Shown here one piece after another: positions 1 to 8,189 of a stretch of 57,742 bases of DNA (position 1 is its first letter; the number at the start of each line of letters is the position of its first letter). Position numbers and translations under genes: made by a program. The DNA is taken from positions 1-57,742 of the forward strand of contig CAZDVW010000013.1 in assembly GCA_964509205.1 (NCBI GenBank). Reading direction: 5' to 3'. This DNA is from Duodenibacillus sp964509205 (GTDB lineage Bacteria > Pseudomonadota > Gammaproteobacteria > Burkholderiales > Burkholderiaceae_F). The notes beneath the pieces are model-generated. The model did not search any database, was not told where the DNA came from, and was given only the letters and a program-made list of their open reading frames with translations.

Positions 1-88
1 ACGCACACCTTGTCTTTGGCTACGAGGTTGCCACTGCCGGCTCCTCCCGGGACTTCCACCCGTTAGATCATGCTCATGCCGAGCACAC
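1..88 (-). mobile_element. 5' end of a group II intron (class C-like), running off the left edge
   Basis: Read on the minus strand, this stretch begins with GTGTGCTCGGCATGAGC and continues into blocks typical of domain I of group II introns: TCTAACGGGTGGAAGTCCCG, then GGCAGTGGCAACC and GTAGCCAAAGACAAGG. The order and spacing match what I recall of the Oceanobacillus iheyensis class C intron (GTGTGCCCGGCATGGG... GGGTGAGAGTCCCG... GTTAGCC). The first intron base would be position 88. It lies right behind the T-run of an intrinsic terminator, which is the known insertion preference of class C introns. Only about 88 bases are inside the window, so the remaining RNA domains and any reverse transcriptase gene cannot be seen. 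Confidence 0.85.
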
Positions 89-121
89 CAAAAAAAAAAC
101 GGCGGGAGAATCCCCGCCGTT
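89..121 (-). terminator. Intrinsic terminator of the frdA-frdB operon
   Basis: A perfect 9-bp stem (AACGGCGGG with CCCGCCGTT, 98-106 and 113-121) has a 5-base loop and is followed on the minus strand by about ten T residues. It lies 25 bases after the frdB stop codon. The group II intron begins directly after the T-run. Confidence 0.93.
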
Positions 122-146
122 TCGTTACGTTAATTCACACCAAATC

Positions 147-950
147 TTACTTGGCCGTCTTAATTGGGATAGCCTTCTTCGGTGTCGGAAGAACCTTATC
201 GTAGTTCTTGATGCCCTGTTCCGCCATCTTGCGACGGATAAAGGCGATCTGAGTCTTCAACGGAAGATCCTTCGGGCAGAAGTCATGGCAAGCGAGCAAG
301 GACATGCACCCGAAGACGCCGGAATCATCACCGATAACTTCGTAAAAGTCAGCATCGTTACGCGTATCACGCGGATCCAAACGGAAACGAGCAATCTTGT
401 TGATGGCAACGCCGCCGGCAAAATCCGGACGGATGCGAACCGTACCGCAACCAGCGATACAGCAACCGCACTCAACGCAACGATCCAAAAGATAAATATC
501 TTCGGCCAACTGCGGATCCATCGGCTCTTCCTTCTTACGAAGGTCAACCTCTTCGCTCTTCATGTGAACCCATGTTTGCATGCGTTCGCTCATGTTGCGC
601 ATCCACTTACCGGTGTTAACAGACAAGTCACCGATCAGTTCAAATGCAGGCAACGGAGCCAACGTGAATTCGGAAGGCAAATCACGGGTCAGAGTGCGGC
701 AAGCCAAACCCGGCTTACCGTTGATCATCATGGCGCAAGAACCGCAGATACCGGCTCTGCACACGAAGTCAAACTGCAAAGAGGGATCCTGTTTGTCACG
801 CAGTTCATTCAAGGCAATGAACAGCGTCATCGAGTCGGCCTCTTCCAGTTCAAACGTCTGCATATGCGGGACGCTCGCCGGATCAGCAGGGTTGTAGCGC
901 AGGATGCTGATCTTAAGCAAACGGTGCTGCTTCTTCACTTGTGTACTCAT
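147..950 (-). CDS. frdB: Fumarate reductase iron-sulfur subunit, Wolinella type
   Basis: This is the electron-transfer subunit of quinol:fumarate reductase, carrying electrons from the membrane quinol site to the flavoprotein. The 267 residues hold a plant-type [2Fe-2S] ferredoxin domain with Cys64, Cys69, Cys72 and Cys84 (CRAGICGSC). A C-terminal domain carries CVECGCCIAGC (157-167) and C214...CHDFCPK (220-226), ligands for the [4Fe-4S] and [3Fe-4S] clusters. The wording of these blocks, including GDDSGVFGCMSLLACHDFCPK, closely resembles the Wolinella/Campylobacter enzyme rather than the beta- or gammaproteobacterial succinate dehydrogenase SdhB. The gene starts 16 bases after frdA ends and is surely cotranscribed with it. 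No frdC lies beside it in the window, so the membrane anchor must be elsewhere. Confidence 0.95.
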   Translation of the reverse strand: MSTQVKKQHRLLKISILRYNPADPASVPHMQTFELEEADSMTLFIALNELRDKQDPSLQFDFVCRAGICGSCAMMINGKPGLACRTLTRDLPSEFTLAPLPAFELIGDLSVNTGKWMRNMSERMQTWVHMKSEEVDLRKKEEPMDPQLAEDIYLLDRCVECGCCIAGCGTVRIRPDFAGGVAINKIARFRLDPRDTRNDADFYEVIGDDSGVFGCMSLLACHDFCPKDLPLKTQIAFIRRKMAEQGIKNYDKVLPTPKKAIPIKTAK

Positions 951-966
951 TCGTCAGCTCCTTTAT

Positions 967-2952
967 TTATTCCAACGGTTCATCAATACGTTCGTTGCGT
1001 CCCTGCAAACGCTTGGGCAACAGGTGATGGAACGGCATGATCTTGTCCTGAATCGCGAAGCGATCAGCACCCTCTGCTTCCATCTTGGCGCGCAACGCAT
1101 CAACTTCGGCCTGACGCTTCGGCGTCTCGGGGTTGTCGATGTAGTTCTTCGCACCGTAGCCACGCCATCCGGGAGGAAGTTCCATCTTGCTGATGTCAAG
1201 ATTTTCGTAAGAAAGCGTCGGCAACGTGTCGTTCTCATTCTTCCATGTGGCAATCGTGCGCTTTAACCAGTGCTTATCGTCACGAACCGGGAAGTCTTCA
1301 CGGAAGTGTGCACCGCGGCTCTCTTTACGAGAAGCGGCACCCAAAGCCGTGCAAAGCGCCACCTTCAACATCTTGCGAGTGCGGTAGGCATAGGTCAACT
1401 CGGCATTGGCGCCCGGCTGATCCTTCACGGAAACCTTGTAGGTCTTCTTGAGAAGGTCTTCCAATTCGGAAACAGCACTTTCCATGTCCTCGCCACGACG
1501 GAAAATACCGATCTTGCTCGTCATGATCTCCTGCATGCGCGTACGGATCTTGGCGGCATCTTCGGTACCCGTGTTGAGCAAGAATCCGTCGAGGGTTTCC
1601 TGAACCTTGGCAACAGATTCATAGATAAGCGAAGTGGGGATATCAATACCGTTCTCTGCCTTATCGCAGAAATCAGCGATGAACTCGCCGACGATCATGC
1701 CCGCAACAACTGTTTCAGCAACAGAGTTGCCGCCCAAACGGTTAAAGCCGTGCATATCCCAGCAAGAAGCTTCGCCGGCGGCGAACAAGCCTTTCAGCGT
1801 ACGAGACTCACCCGTGTAGTTGGTACGAACGCCGCCCATCGTGTAGTGCATGGCAGGACGAACAGGAATCCATTCCTTCGTCGGGTCAACACCGAGGAAG
1901 TAGTGGCAGATTTCGTAAACCTCGCGCAGATTGTGCTTGATGTGATGTTCGCCGAGCAACGTGATGTCAAGCCAAAGGTGCTCGCCGAAACGACCCTTCA
2001 CACCCTTGCCCTGAGCAATACGCTCTTCCATACGGCGGCTCACAACGTCGCGGCTGGCCAACTCTTTCTTCTCGGGCTCAACGTCCGGCATGAAGCGATG
2101 TCCGTCGCAATCGCGCAAAAGTCCGCCGTCGCCGCGGCAGCCTTCCGTCACCAAAATTCCGGCCGGGAAAATACCCGTCGGGTGGAACTGAATGGCTTCC
2201 ATGTTGCCGAGTGTTGCCACACCGCTTTCCAGCGCAAGAGCCGCACCCGTGCCTTCACAAATCTGGGCGTTCGTCGTAACGCGGAAGAGTTTTCCAGCGC
2301 CGCCCGTAGCAATGGCTGTTGCCTTTGCCACATAAGCCATCAACTCGCCATTGATCAGATTGCGGACGACCGCGCCATAGCAACGCTTGCCGTCATGAAT
2401 CAACGACATAGCTTCAACGCGTTCAACGACAGGAACCTTTTCAGCAATAACGCGATCGCTCACAGCATTGAGCATGGCGTGTCCCGTGCCGTCAGAAACG
2501 AAACACGTACGCCATTTCTTCGTACCGCCGAAGTCACGCTGTCCGATCAGACCTGCCGCTTCCTTGCGTTCGGTAATCGTAACCTTCTCGCCGTTAATAA
2601 TAACCTGGCGATCACCCGGGGTGATACGGCTCCAGGGCACGCCCCAAGCCGCTAATTCGCGCACAGCCTTCGGGCTGGTGTTGACGAACATGCGCACGAC
2701 ATCCTGGTCGGCGCCCCAGTCGGAACCGCGAACCGTATCAGCAAAGTGGACGTCTTCGTTATCTCCCAAGCCTTTAATGACATTGCCGAGCGAGGCCTGC
2801 ATACCACCCTGAGCCGCCTTGGAGTGCGAACGCTTCGGAGGCACGAGCGAAAGGACGATAGAGTCATGGCCGCGGCGTTTGGCGGCGACCGCCATGCGCA
2901 AGCCGGCAAGACCACCACCGATCACCAGCACGTCTGTGTAGATAATCTTCAT
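967..2952 (-). CDS. frdA: Fumarate reductase flavoprotein subunit, Wolinella type
   Basis: This catalytic subunit reduces fumarate to succinate in anaerobic respiration. The 661 residues begin with a Rossmann dinucleotide site (IGGGLAG, 11-17). They continue with His43 in RSHSKAAQGG, the position that binds FAD covalently in W. succinogenes FrdA. The substrate-site blocks HPTGIFP, SRDVVSRRM and HGFNRLGGNS follow. Length and sequence fit the epsilonproteobacterial FrdA (656 residues, from memory). The start is supported by AAGGAG (2961-2966) eight bases upstream. It is the first gene of an frdA-frdB pair. The usual frdC that precedes frdA in Wolinella is missing, and a 525-base non-coding leader lies there instead. 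Lateral origin from a Campylobacterota-like donor is my inference. Confidence 0.95.
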   Translation of the reverse strand: MKIIYTDVLVIGGGLAGLRMAVAAKRRGHDSIVLSLVPPKRSHSKAAQGGMQASLGNVIKGLGDNEDVHFADTVRGSDWGADQDVVRMFVNTSPKAVRELAAWGVPWSRITPGDRQVIINGEKVTITERKEAAGLIGQRDFGGTKKWRTCFVSDGTGHAMLNAVSDRVIAEKVPVVERVEAMSLIHDGKRCYGAVVRNLINGELMAYVAKATAIATGGAGKLFRVTTNAQICEGTGAALALESGVATLGNMEAIQFHPTGIFPAGILVTEGCRGDGGLLRDCDGHRFMPDVEPEKKELASRDVVSRRMEERIAQGKGVKGRFGEHLWLDITLLGEHHIKHNLREVYEICHYFLGVDPTKEWIPVRPAMHYTMGGVRTNYTGESRTLKGLFAAGEASCWDMHGFNRLGGNSVAETVVAGMIVGEFIADFCDKAENGIDIPTSLIYESVAKVQETLDGFLLNTGTEDAAKIRTRMQEIMTSKIGIFRRGEDMESAVSELEDLLKKTYKVSVKDQPGANAELTYAYRTRKMLKVALCTALGAASRKESRGAHFREDFPVRDDKHWLKRTIATWKNENDTLPTLSYENLDISKMELPPGWRGYGAKNYIDNPETPKRQAEVDALRAKMEAEGADRFAIQDKIMPFHHLLPKRLQGRNERIDEPLE

Positions 2953-3477
2953 TTAATGGACTCCTTGATCCGGAAGGACCCGCAAAAAACCTTGGTATTT
3001 TCCCGAGGTTCTCTGCAGTAGGTAACACTTGTCTTTCATCGGCGAAACCGGGATCCCGGCACACCGACCGTTCCGTCATTGACGAAACTTGAAAGCCCAC
3101 AAAAGCTCCGCCGAGCTTTCTTCATTGGCTTTACAAATGAAGAAAGAGCGCCGGAATTCAAGCGAACTTACAGCGCCATTCTACAACTAAAAAGTCGGTA
3201 ATTAAAAGAAATTTTTTGCTTCTACGCACCGTCCGGATCGAGTTAGAAAACAAAGCCCCTTTTGTCCAAACGAAGACAAAAAAACTATTGAAATCAACCC
3301 ATTGAAAGTCTCATTCGCAAAGAAAATTCTCAGAGAAACAAAAACTACTTCTTTCGATCTAATCCGTCAGAGGCATTTTTGGCGCGTTGTTTCATAAAAA
3401 ATCATCCGAAAGAAATAAAAAAGTTCCTATCAAAATTAGAAATTCGATAGAATCTTTTATTAATAGGTTTAATCAGA
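2953..3477. promoter_or_regulatory. Divergent frdA / recG intergenic region with overlapping hairpins
   Basis: No convincing gene lies in these 525 bases. The frdA-proximal half holds a perfect 12-bp palindrome CCGGGATCCCGG (3048-3059). Two hairpins share bases: AAAGCTC/GAGCTTT (3102-3108 with 3113-3119) and TTTCTTCATT/AATGAAGAAA (3117-3126 with 3136-3145). A third alternative pairs AAAGCC (3092-3097) with GGCTTT (3127-3132). These cannot all form at once, as in an attenuator or riboswitch-like leader of the minus-strand frdA transcript. The recG-proximal half is AT-rich and presumably carries the recG promoter, but I could not pick one with confidence. Confidence 0.4.
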
Positions 3478-5532
3478 ATGGCACTTAAGAAAGGACATCC
3501 GAAGGGCACCAAATTGCCCCCGCTCAACGAACGACTCGCCCGTCTCGGTCTTGTCCGAGATTGGGATTTCGTGTTGCATCTTCCGCTGCGCTACGAGGAT
3601 GAGACAGCCATCGTTCCCCTTTCACAGGTAAAGATCGGAGACAAGGTTCAAGTTGAAGTCACCGTACTTTCCTGTGAAGTTCATCGTTTCCGTTCTGAAC
3701 AACTGATTGCCGACACGACGGATGAAACAGGCAATCTACGCGTGCGCTTCCTCCATTTTTACCCAAGTACCCGCACACAATTTTCTCCCGGAACTCGGCT
3801 GAGACTTTACGGACAGATCCGTACGGATCTTCACGGAAATTTTGAGATGCTACATCCCAAAGTCCGCCATCCGACGCTGACGCTTCCGGATTCTCTCACG
3901 CCAGTCTACCCGAGCGGAGAATCCATCACGCAAAACTGGTTAAAAAAACGAATTGCGCGTGCTCTTTTGGACGTTGATCTTACCGATACCGTTCCAAGCA
4001 ACCTATTGAAAAAACTTGGTCTTCCTCCCTTGGCAACGGCTTTGCACAACTTGCACTTTCCTGCCCCGGGATCGGATCTTCTGCCATTGGAAGCGAAAAC
4101 GACTCCCGATTGGAATCGACTTAAATTTGACGAACTTCTTGCTCAGCAAATTTCCCTTCGTCTGAGCAGAAAAAGGAAAACCACGCTTTCTGCCTGCTCC
4201 ATTAAACCGATTACAGGCAGGTCAGAAGAAAGGCTCCTTAAAGACCTCCCCTATGCGCTTACAACTGCGCAAAAACGCGTTCTTGCGGAAATTGAAGCCG
4301 ATCTGACGCGCACTGTTCCGATGAATCGTCTGCTTCAAGGCGATGTTGGTTCCGGTAAAACCATTGTTGCGACACTGTCCGCCCTCAGAGTTATAGATGC
4401 CGGCTTTCAGGTCGCTCTGATGGCTCCGACAGAAATTTTGGCAGAGCAACATCTGCGCAAAGTCTCAAAAATCGTCACCCCTCTCGGAATACGCGTTGTC
4501 TGGCTTTCCGGATCACTAAAGGCTAAAGAGAAAGCCGCCTGTCAACAGGCTGTTTCTGAAGGAACCGCCGACCTTGTCATCGGAACACACGCACTCATTT
4601 CCGAGTCTGTCACCTTCAAGAATTTGGCGCTTGCCATTATTGACGAACAACATCGTTTTGGGGTTGAACAACGTTTGCGACTTCGTTCTGCGGGATCGAA
4701 CCAAACGAAAACTCCCCACCTTTTGATGCTTTCGGCCACTCCGATTCCTCGGACACTCGCAATGAGTTACCTTGCCGATATCGATGTTTCCGTCATCGAT
4801 GAATTACCGAGCGGCAGAAGTCCGACAAAAACAAAATTAATCGGACTCAATCGCATCAAAGATGTTGCCGATGCAGTCCTATCCAATAAGACAGCCGGCC
4901 TGCAAACTTACTGGGTCTGTCCGCTCATTGAAGAAAGCCGAAAAATGGATCTTTCTGCTGCGACCGATCGCTTTGAATGGCTGAGGAAAAATTACCCGCA
5001 ACTTCGGAGCGGGCTGCTGCACGGCGCACTCTCCCCTGAGCAAAAGCAACACGTTATGCGGTTATTTGAGAGCGGTGAACTTGATGTTCTCGTCGCCACG
5101 ACCGTCGTCGAAGTCGGCGTTGATGTTGCTCGGGCGAATCTCATGGTCATTGAGCACGCCGAGCGTTTCGGTTTGGCTCAGTTGCACCAACTGCGCGGGC
5201 GAGTCGGTCGGGGCTCTTACCCAGGTTGTTGCCTGTTGCTCTTTTCTTCTGAATTGAGCCAGAACGGAAAGGAACGTCTTAAAGTCATTCGAAACACAAC
5301 AGACGGCTTTTTAATCGCACAAGAGGACCTTCGACTGCGCGGACCCGGGGAATTTCTCGGTTCCAGACAATCAGGAACTCCTTTGCTCAAATACGCAGAC
5401 CCTTCGGCCGATTCTCAACTTTTGCAGGCGGCTCGGGATTTTGCACAAACATGGATTGAATCGGACCCCAATGCCGCAGCCGAACATGCCAGGCGTTGGT
5501 TTTCAAGCCGAGACGGCTATTTGGAAGCGTAA
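3478..5532 (+). CDS. recG: ATP-dependent DNA helicase RecG
   Basis: RecG remodels stalled replication forks and Holliday junctions in the cytoplasm. The 684 residues fit the family. An N-terminal OB-fold wedge domain occupies roughly residues 1-170 (LHLPLRYEDET and following). Superfamily 2 helicase motifs follow: Walker A GDVGSGKT near residue 290, Walker B-like DEQH with RFGVEQR, LSATPIPRTL, and motif VI LHQLRGRVGRG. The TRG-like tail LRGPGEFLGSRQSG is present. There is no strong Shine-Dalgarno before ATG 3478, but the frame upstream offers nothing better. The stop is 2 bases before the ATG of oxyR, so the two are cotranscribed, a pairing also seen in other betaproteobacteria. Confidence 0.96.
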   Translation: MALKKGHPKGTKLPPLNERLARLGLVRDWDFVLHLPLRYEDETAIVPLSQVKIGDKVQVEVTVLSCEVHRFRSEQLIADTTDETGNLRVRFLHFYPSTRTQFSPGTRLRLYGQIRTDLHGNFEMLHPKVRHPTLTLPDSLTPVYPSGESITQNWLKKRIARALLDVDLTDTVPSNLLKKLGLPPLATALHNLHFPAPGSDLLPLEAKTTPDWNRLKFDELLAQQISLRLSRKRKTTLSACSIKPITGRSEERLLKDLPYALTTAQKRVLAEIEADLTRTVPMNRLLQGDVGSGKTIVATLSALRVIDAGFQVALMAPTEILAEQHLRKVSKIVTPLGIRVVWLSGSLKAKEKAACQQAVSEGTADLVIGTHALISESVTFKNLALAIIDEQHRFGVEQRLRLRSAGSNQTKTPHLLMLSATPIPRTLAMSYLADIDVSVIDELPSGRSPTKTKLIGLNRIKDVADAVLSNKTAGLQTYWVCPLIEESRKMDLSAATDRFEWLRKNYPQLRSGLLHGALSPEQKQHVMRLFESGELDVLVATTVVEVGVDVARANLMVIEHAERFGLAQLHQLRGRVGRGSYPGCCLLLFSSELSQNGKERLKVIRNTTDGFLIAQEDLRLRGPGEFLGSRQSGTPLLKYADPSADSQLLQAARDFAQTWIESDPNAAAEHARRWFSSRDGYLEA

Positions 5533-5534
5533 CT

Positions 5535-6491
5535 ATGACACTGACTGAACTTCGCTACATTATCGCTATTGCCCAAACAAAACACTTCGGTAGAGCCGCC
5601 GAACTCTGTTGCGTTTCTCAACCCTCTCTTTCCGTTGCCGTTAAAAAACTTGAAGCTGAACTCGGCGTAAAGCTTTTTGAACGAAAGAGCTCTGCCATCA
5701 TGGCAACGCCGCTCGGTCACAGTGTGATCGAACAAGCCCAGCGCGTTCTCGAAGAAGCCAATAAGATCGTTAAATGCGTGGAAATCGGCAAAGATCCGCT
5801 TTCCGGCCCCCTTTCCTTCGGCGTCATCTACTCGATCGCCCCCTTCCTTATTCCAAGTCTCGTTTCTGAAATTTCGAGAACGGCTCCCTCAATGCCTCTT
5901 GTTTTGTCAGAAGCGAAAACGGCTGAACTGATCGAGCAACTCAAAACCGGACAGATTGATGTCGCCGTCATGGCGCTTCCTGTGGAAGAACCGACTCTAA
6001 GTGTTGCACCACTTTACGAAGAAGAATTTTTAGCTTGCGTTCCTACCAATCATCGCTTCTCCCAAAAGCAGACGGTCAGCAAAATTGAAATACGCGAAGA
6101 ACCATTGCTTCTGCTCGGTCCTGGACATTGTTTGAGAGATCAAATTCTTAATTTTTGCTACGACGCCGCCAGAAGTGAATTACCGGCCGCCAAATCCTCA
6201 ACAGGAGCCTCGCTTGAGACAATCGTATACATGGTTGCGCAAGGCCTTGGGGCAACACTCCTCCCGTCCAGTGCCTACCCGTACTACGAAAAGAACCCCA
6301 TGTTGCGCTTCATTCCGTTTACGCGCGTCAACGTACCGAAACGCACGGTCGCTCTTGTATGGAGAAAAACATTCCCCCGCCTTCAAGCCATTGACGCACT
6401 GCGCAAAACGATCCAATCGCTTAAACTCTATGCGTGCAAACCCATCAACACAGACAGTGAGGCACAGCAGGATTTAACCCAGTCATACTAA
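5535..6491 (+). CDS. oxyR: Hydrogen peroxide-sensing LysR-type regulator OxyR
   Basis: This LysR-family transcription factor activates peroxide defence genes when oxidised. Counting from ATG 5535 (318 residues), an N-terminal winged helix-turn-helix (LTELRYIIAIAQTKHFGRAA) is followed by the LysR effector domain. The redox pair falls exactly at Cys199 and Cys208 (GHCLRDQILNFC), the numbering of E. coli OxyR, which makes the specific assignment strong. An upstream in-frame start at 5496 lies inside recG and is not used here because the OxyR family begins with MTLTELRY. The gene follows recG by 2 bases. A peroxide sensor suits an anaerobe exposed to oxygen. Confidence 0.95.
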   Translation: MTLTELRYIIAIAQTKHFGRAAELCCVSQPSLSVAVKKLEAELGVKLFERKSSAIMATPLGHSVIEQAQRVLEEANKIVKCVEIGKDPLSGPLSFGVIYSIAPFLIPSLVSEISRTAPSMPLVLSEAKTAELIEQLKTGQIDVAVMALPVEEPTLSVAPLYEEEFLACVPTNHRFSQKQTVSKIEIREEPLLLLGPGHCLRDQILNFCYDAARSELPAAKSSTGASLETIVYMVAQGLGATLLPSSAYPYYEKNPMLRFIPFTRVNVPKRTVALVWRKTFPRLQAIDALRKTIQSLKLYACKPINTDSEAQQDLTQSY

Positions 6492-6527
6492 CGTTCACAC
6501 GAATCTGTCTGTGAGCTCGGCAAAAAA

Positions 6528-7589
6528 ATGAAAAAAGATGTCGACTTAAGATTCTCGCTTCCGAGTCCGTCGAGCAAGGTCAATTCTGTCTTGGATATGC
6601 TCAATGGGAAGGCTGTCTCGCGCCAAGAACCAAACAAAATTGAAATCTGGGCAAGGCAAGCCGCACAAGGTGATGCACAGGCGCAATATGAACTAGCCAA
6701 AGCACTGACAAGCGGAAACCCTCTTGCCGAGAAAAACAGAGAAGCCGTCAAATGGTTAAAAAAGGCCGCAGAGAAAGAGCATGCGCAAAGCGAACATCTT
6801 CTCGGCGTTTTGATTGCACGCGGTCAAGGCATTCGACCCAATTCCCAAAAAGCTGCCGAACTGTTTCGTGCTGCAGCAACTTTTGGCTATGCCCCCGCGC
6901 AGTACGATCTGGCGCGTTGTCTCACTTGGGGGTTCGGGTGCGAAAAAAATCCGAAAGAGGCATTGACCTGGTTCAGACTGGCTGCCGCTCAGGGACACGC
7001 TCTGAGTCAGCAAGAAAGTGCTTACGCCTATTTGAACGGAAACGGTTGCGCAGTCGACCTTCGACAGGCAACGTCTTACCTGCGTGCCGCTGTTCTCAGC
7101 GGTCTTTCGGAAAACTGCACCGCTCTTGGAGAGCTTTATCTGAGAGAAGACAATCCGGCCCGCAACGAAAACGAGGCTATTCGATGGATTAAAGAAGCCG
7201 CCGGAGACGGGCAGCCAAGGGCACAGTACCTTCTCGCTCTTTTTTATGAATCGGGAAGAATTCGGCCGGAAAAAGCTGACATCAGTTTAGTTTGGGCAGT
7301 TCGATCAGCAGAAAATAAGTATCTTCCGGCCTATCTGTTGTGCGCACGCATTTTGCAAACATCGGACAAAGAGCTTCCTCAGGCACAAACAAAAGCTCTG
7401 GCCATCTTGTTGAGAGCAGAAAGGCTTTACTTGCAGGAGAATCGAAAAGAAGCCCCTTCTGAATACGAACTGCGGCGCAAAGAAGCAGAATTAACTTTGG
7501 CAGATTCTCAGATCAAAATTGCAAAAATTTTATCCGGCAAACCGATCGGGATAACTGAGATCCTTCGCTACGATTGTCCTTTCTGCTAA
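6528..7589 (+). CDS. Sel1-like repeat protein
   Basis: The 353-residue protein has no signal peptide or membrane segment and is probably cytoplasmic. After a short polar N-terminus, about six to seven Sel1-like (TPR-related) repeats run from near residue 43 to near 275. They are recognisable by A.YxLA..L..G.G and A..W...AA..G.A.AQ blocks such as AQYELAKAL, SEHLLGVLIARGQG, AQYDLARCLTWGFG and AQYLLALFYESG. Such repeats form solenoids for protein-protein contacts, and the partner cannot be told from sequence. It lies 36 bases after oxyR in the same direction and may be read from the recG-oxyR transcript. The C-terminus ends with a CPFC motif. Confidence 0.8.
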   Translation: MKKDVDLRFSLPSPSSKVNSVLDMLNGKAVSRQEPNKIEIWARQAAQGDAQAQYELAKALTSGNPLAEKNREAVKWLKKAAEKEHAQSEHLLGVLIARGQGIRPNSQKAAELFRAAATFGYAPAQYDLARCLTWGFGCEKNPKEALTWFRLAAAQGHALSQQESAYAYLNGNGCAVDLRQATSYLRAAVLSGLSENCTALGELYLREDNPARNENEAIRWIKEAAGDGQPRAQYLLALFYESGRIRPEKADISLVWAVRSAENKYLPAYLLCARILQTSDKELPQAQTKALAILLRAERLYLQENRKEAPSEYELRRKEAELTLADSQIKIAKILSGKPIGITEILRYDCPFC

Positions 7590-7842
7590 GGCAACCTGCC
7601 CGCAGCGCTTATATCACAAATCAGCCCCTTGTGTGCATCCTAGTCACCATCTGCAAGCAGATACCCTCAGTTTGTCGCATAAAAACGAAAAAAAATCGCA
7701 TATATGCCACTCTTTTAAGGCGTATTGCAGTAGTATTGACGAAGATGACGGGGCGCGAAGCTTTGCGGCATTTATCCGCACAGCGAGCGACACGGCATTG
7801 TTCAAATAATTTACCGCTTTGTCGGGAACAAAGGAGAAACGA

Positions 7843-8139
7843 ATGAATCGTCTCGCGCTTGTTGAAAAAATCGCTGCTAAACACGGCTTGTCTAAAGCAG
7901 AAGCCGGTCGTATTCTCACGACGATCACAGAAGAAATCGTCGCTACCGTCAAGAAGAATGATCCGCTTACCCTTATCGGATTCGGAACATTTAAGTTGCA
8001 GGCTCGTCCTGCCCGTACAGGACGCAATCCTCTGACCGGGGCCCCCATCAAGATCCCGGCCAAGAAGCTTCCGAAATTCGTTCCGGGCAGTGCCTTCAAG
8101 GAAGCCGTCAACAAAAAGTGCGGCAAGTGCAAGAAGTAA
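7843..8139 (+). CDS. hupB: DNA-binding protein HU with a CxxC tail
   Basis: This histone-like nucleoid protein forms dimers that bend DNA. The 98 residues follow the HU/IHF fold. An alpha-helical N-terminus MNRLALVEKIA is followed by the beta-arm block IGFGTFKLQARPARTGRNP, including the conserved GF.F and R.GRNP motifs. The start at 7843 is fixed by AAGGAG just upstream. The last residues are unusual: the short extension reads KKCGKCKK, a CxxC pair flanked by lysines, where HU proteins normally end without cysteines. A strong terminator follows. The 253 bases before the gene have no other gene and must contain its promoter. Confidence 0.92.
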   Translation: MNRLALVEKIAAKHGLSKAEAGRILTTITEEIVATVKKNDPLTLIGFGTFKLQARPARTGRNPLTGAPIKIPAKKLPKFVPGSAFKEAVNKKCGKCKK

Positions 8140-8160
8140 TTGATTGCCTTGCATGCAAAA

Positions 8161-8189
8161 ACCGCCGAATTTTATTCGGCGGTTTTTTT
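8161..8189 (+). terminator. Intrinsic terminator after hupB
   Basis: A perfect 10-bp stem (ACCGCCGAAT with ATTCGGCGGT) with a 3-base loop is followed by seven T residues. The stop codon of the convergent envZ-like gene (8188-8190) lies at the end of the T-run. The opposite side has a short A-run, so it may also stop the minus-strand transcript. Confidence 0.92.

Noticed and set aside
1270..2655. A 461-codon open frame on the plus strand inside frdA
   Set aside because: It is antisense to a clear FrdA, has no family motifs and no ribosome-binding site. Long shadows of this kind arise from the codon bias of the real gene.
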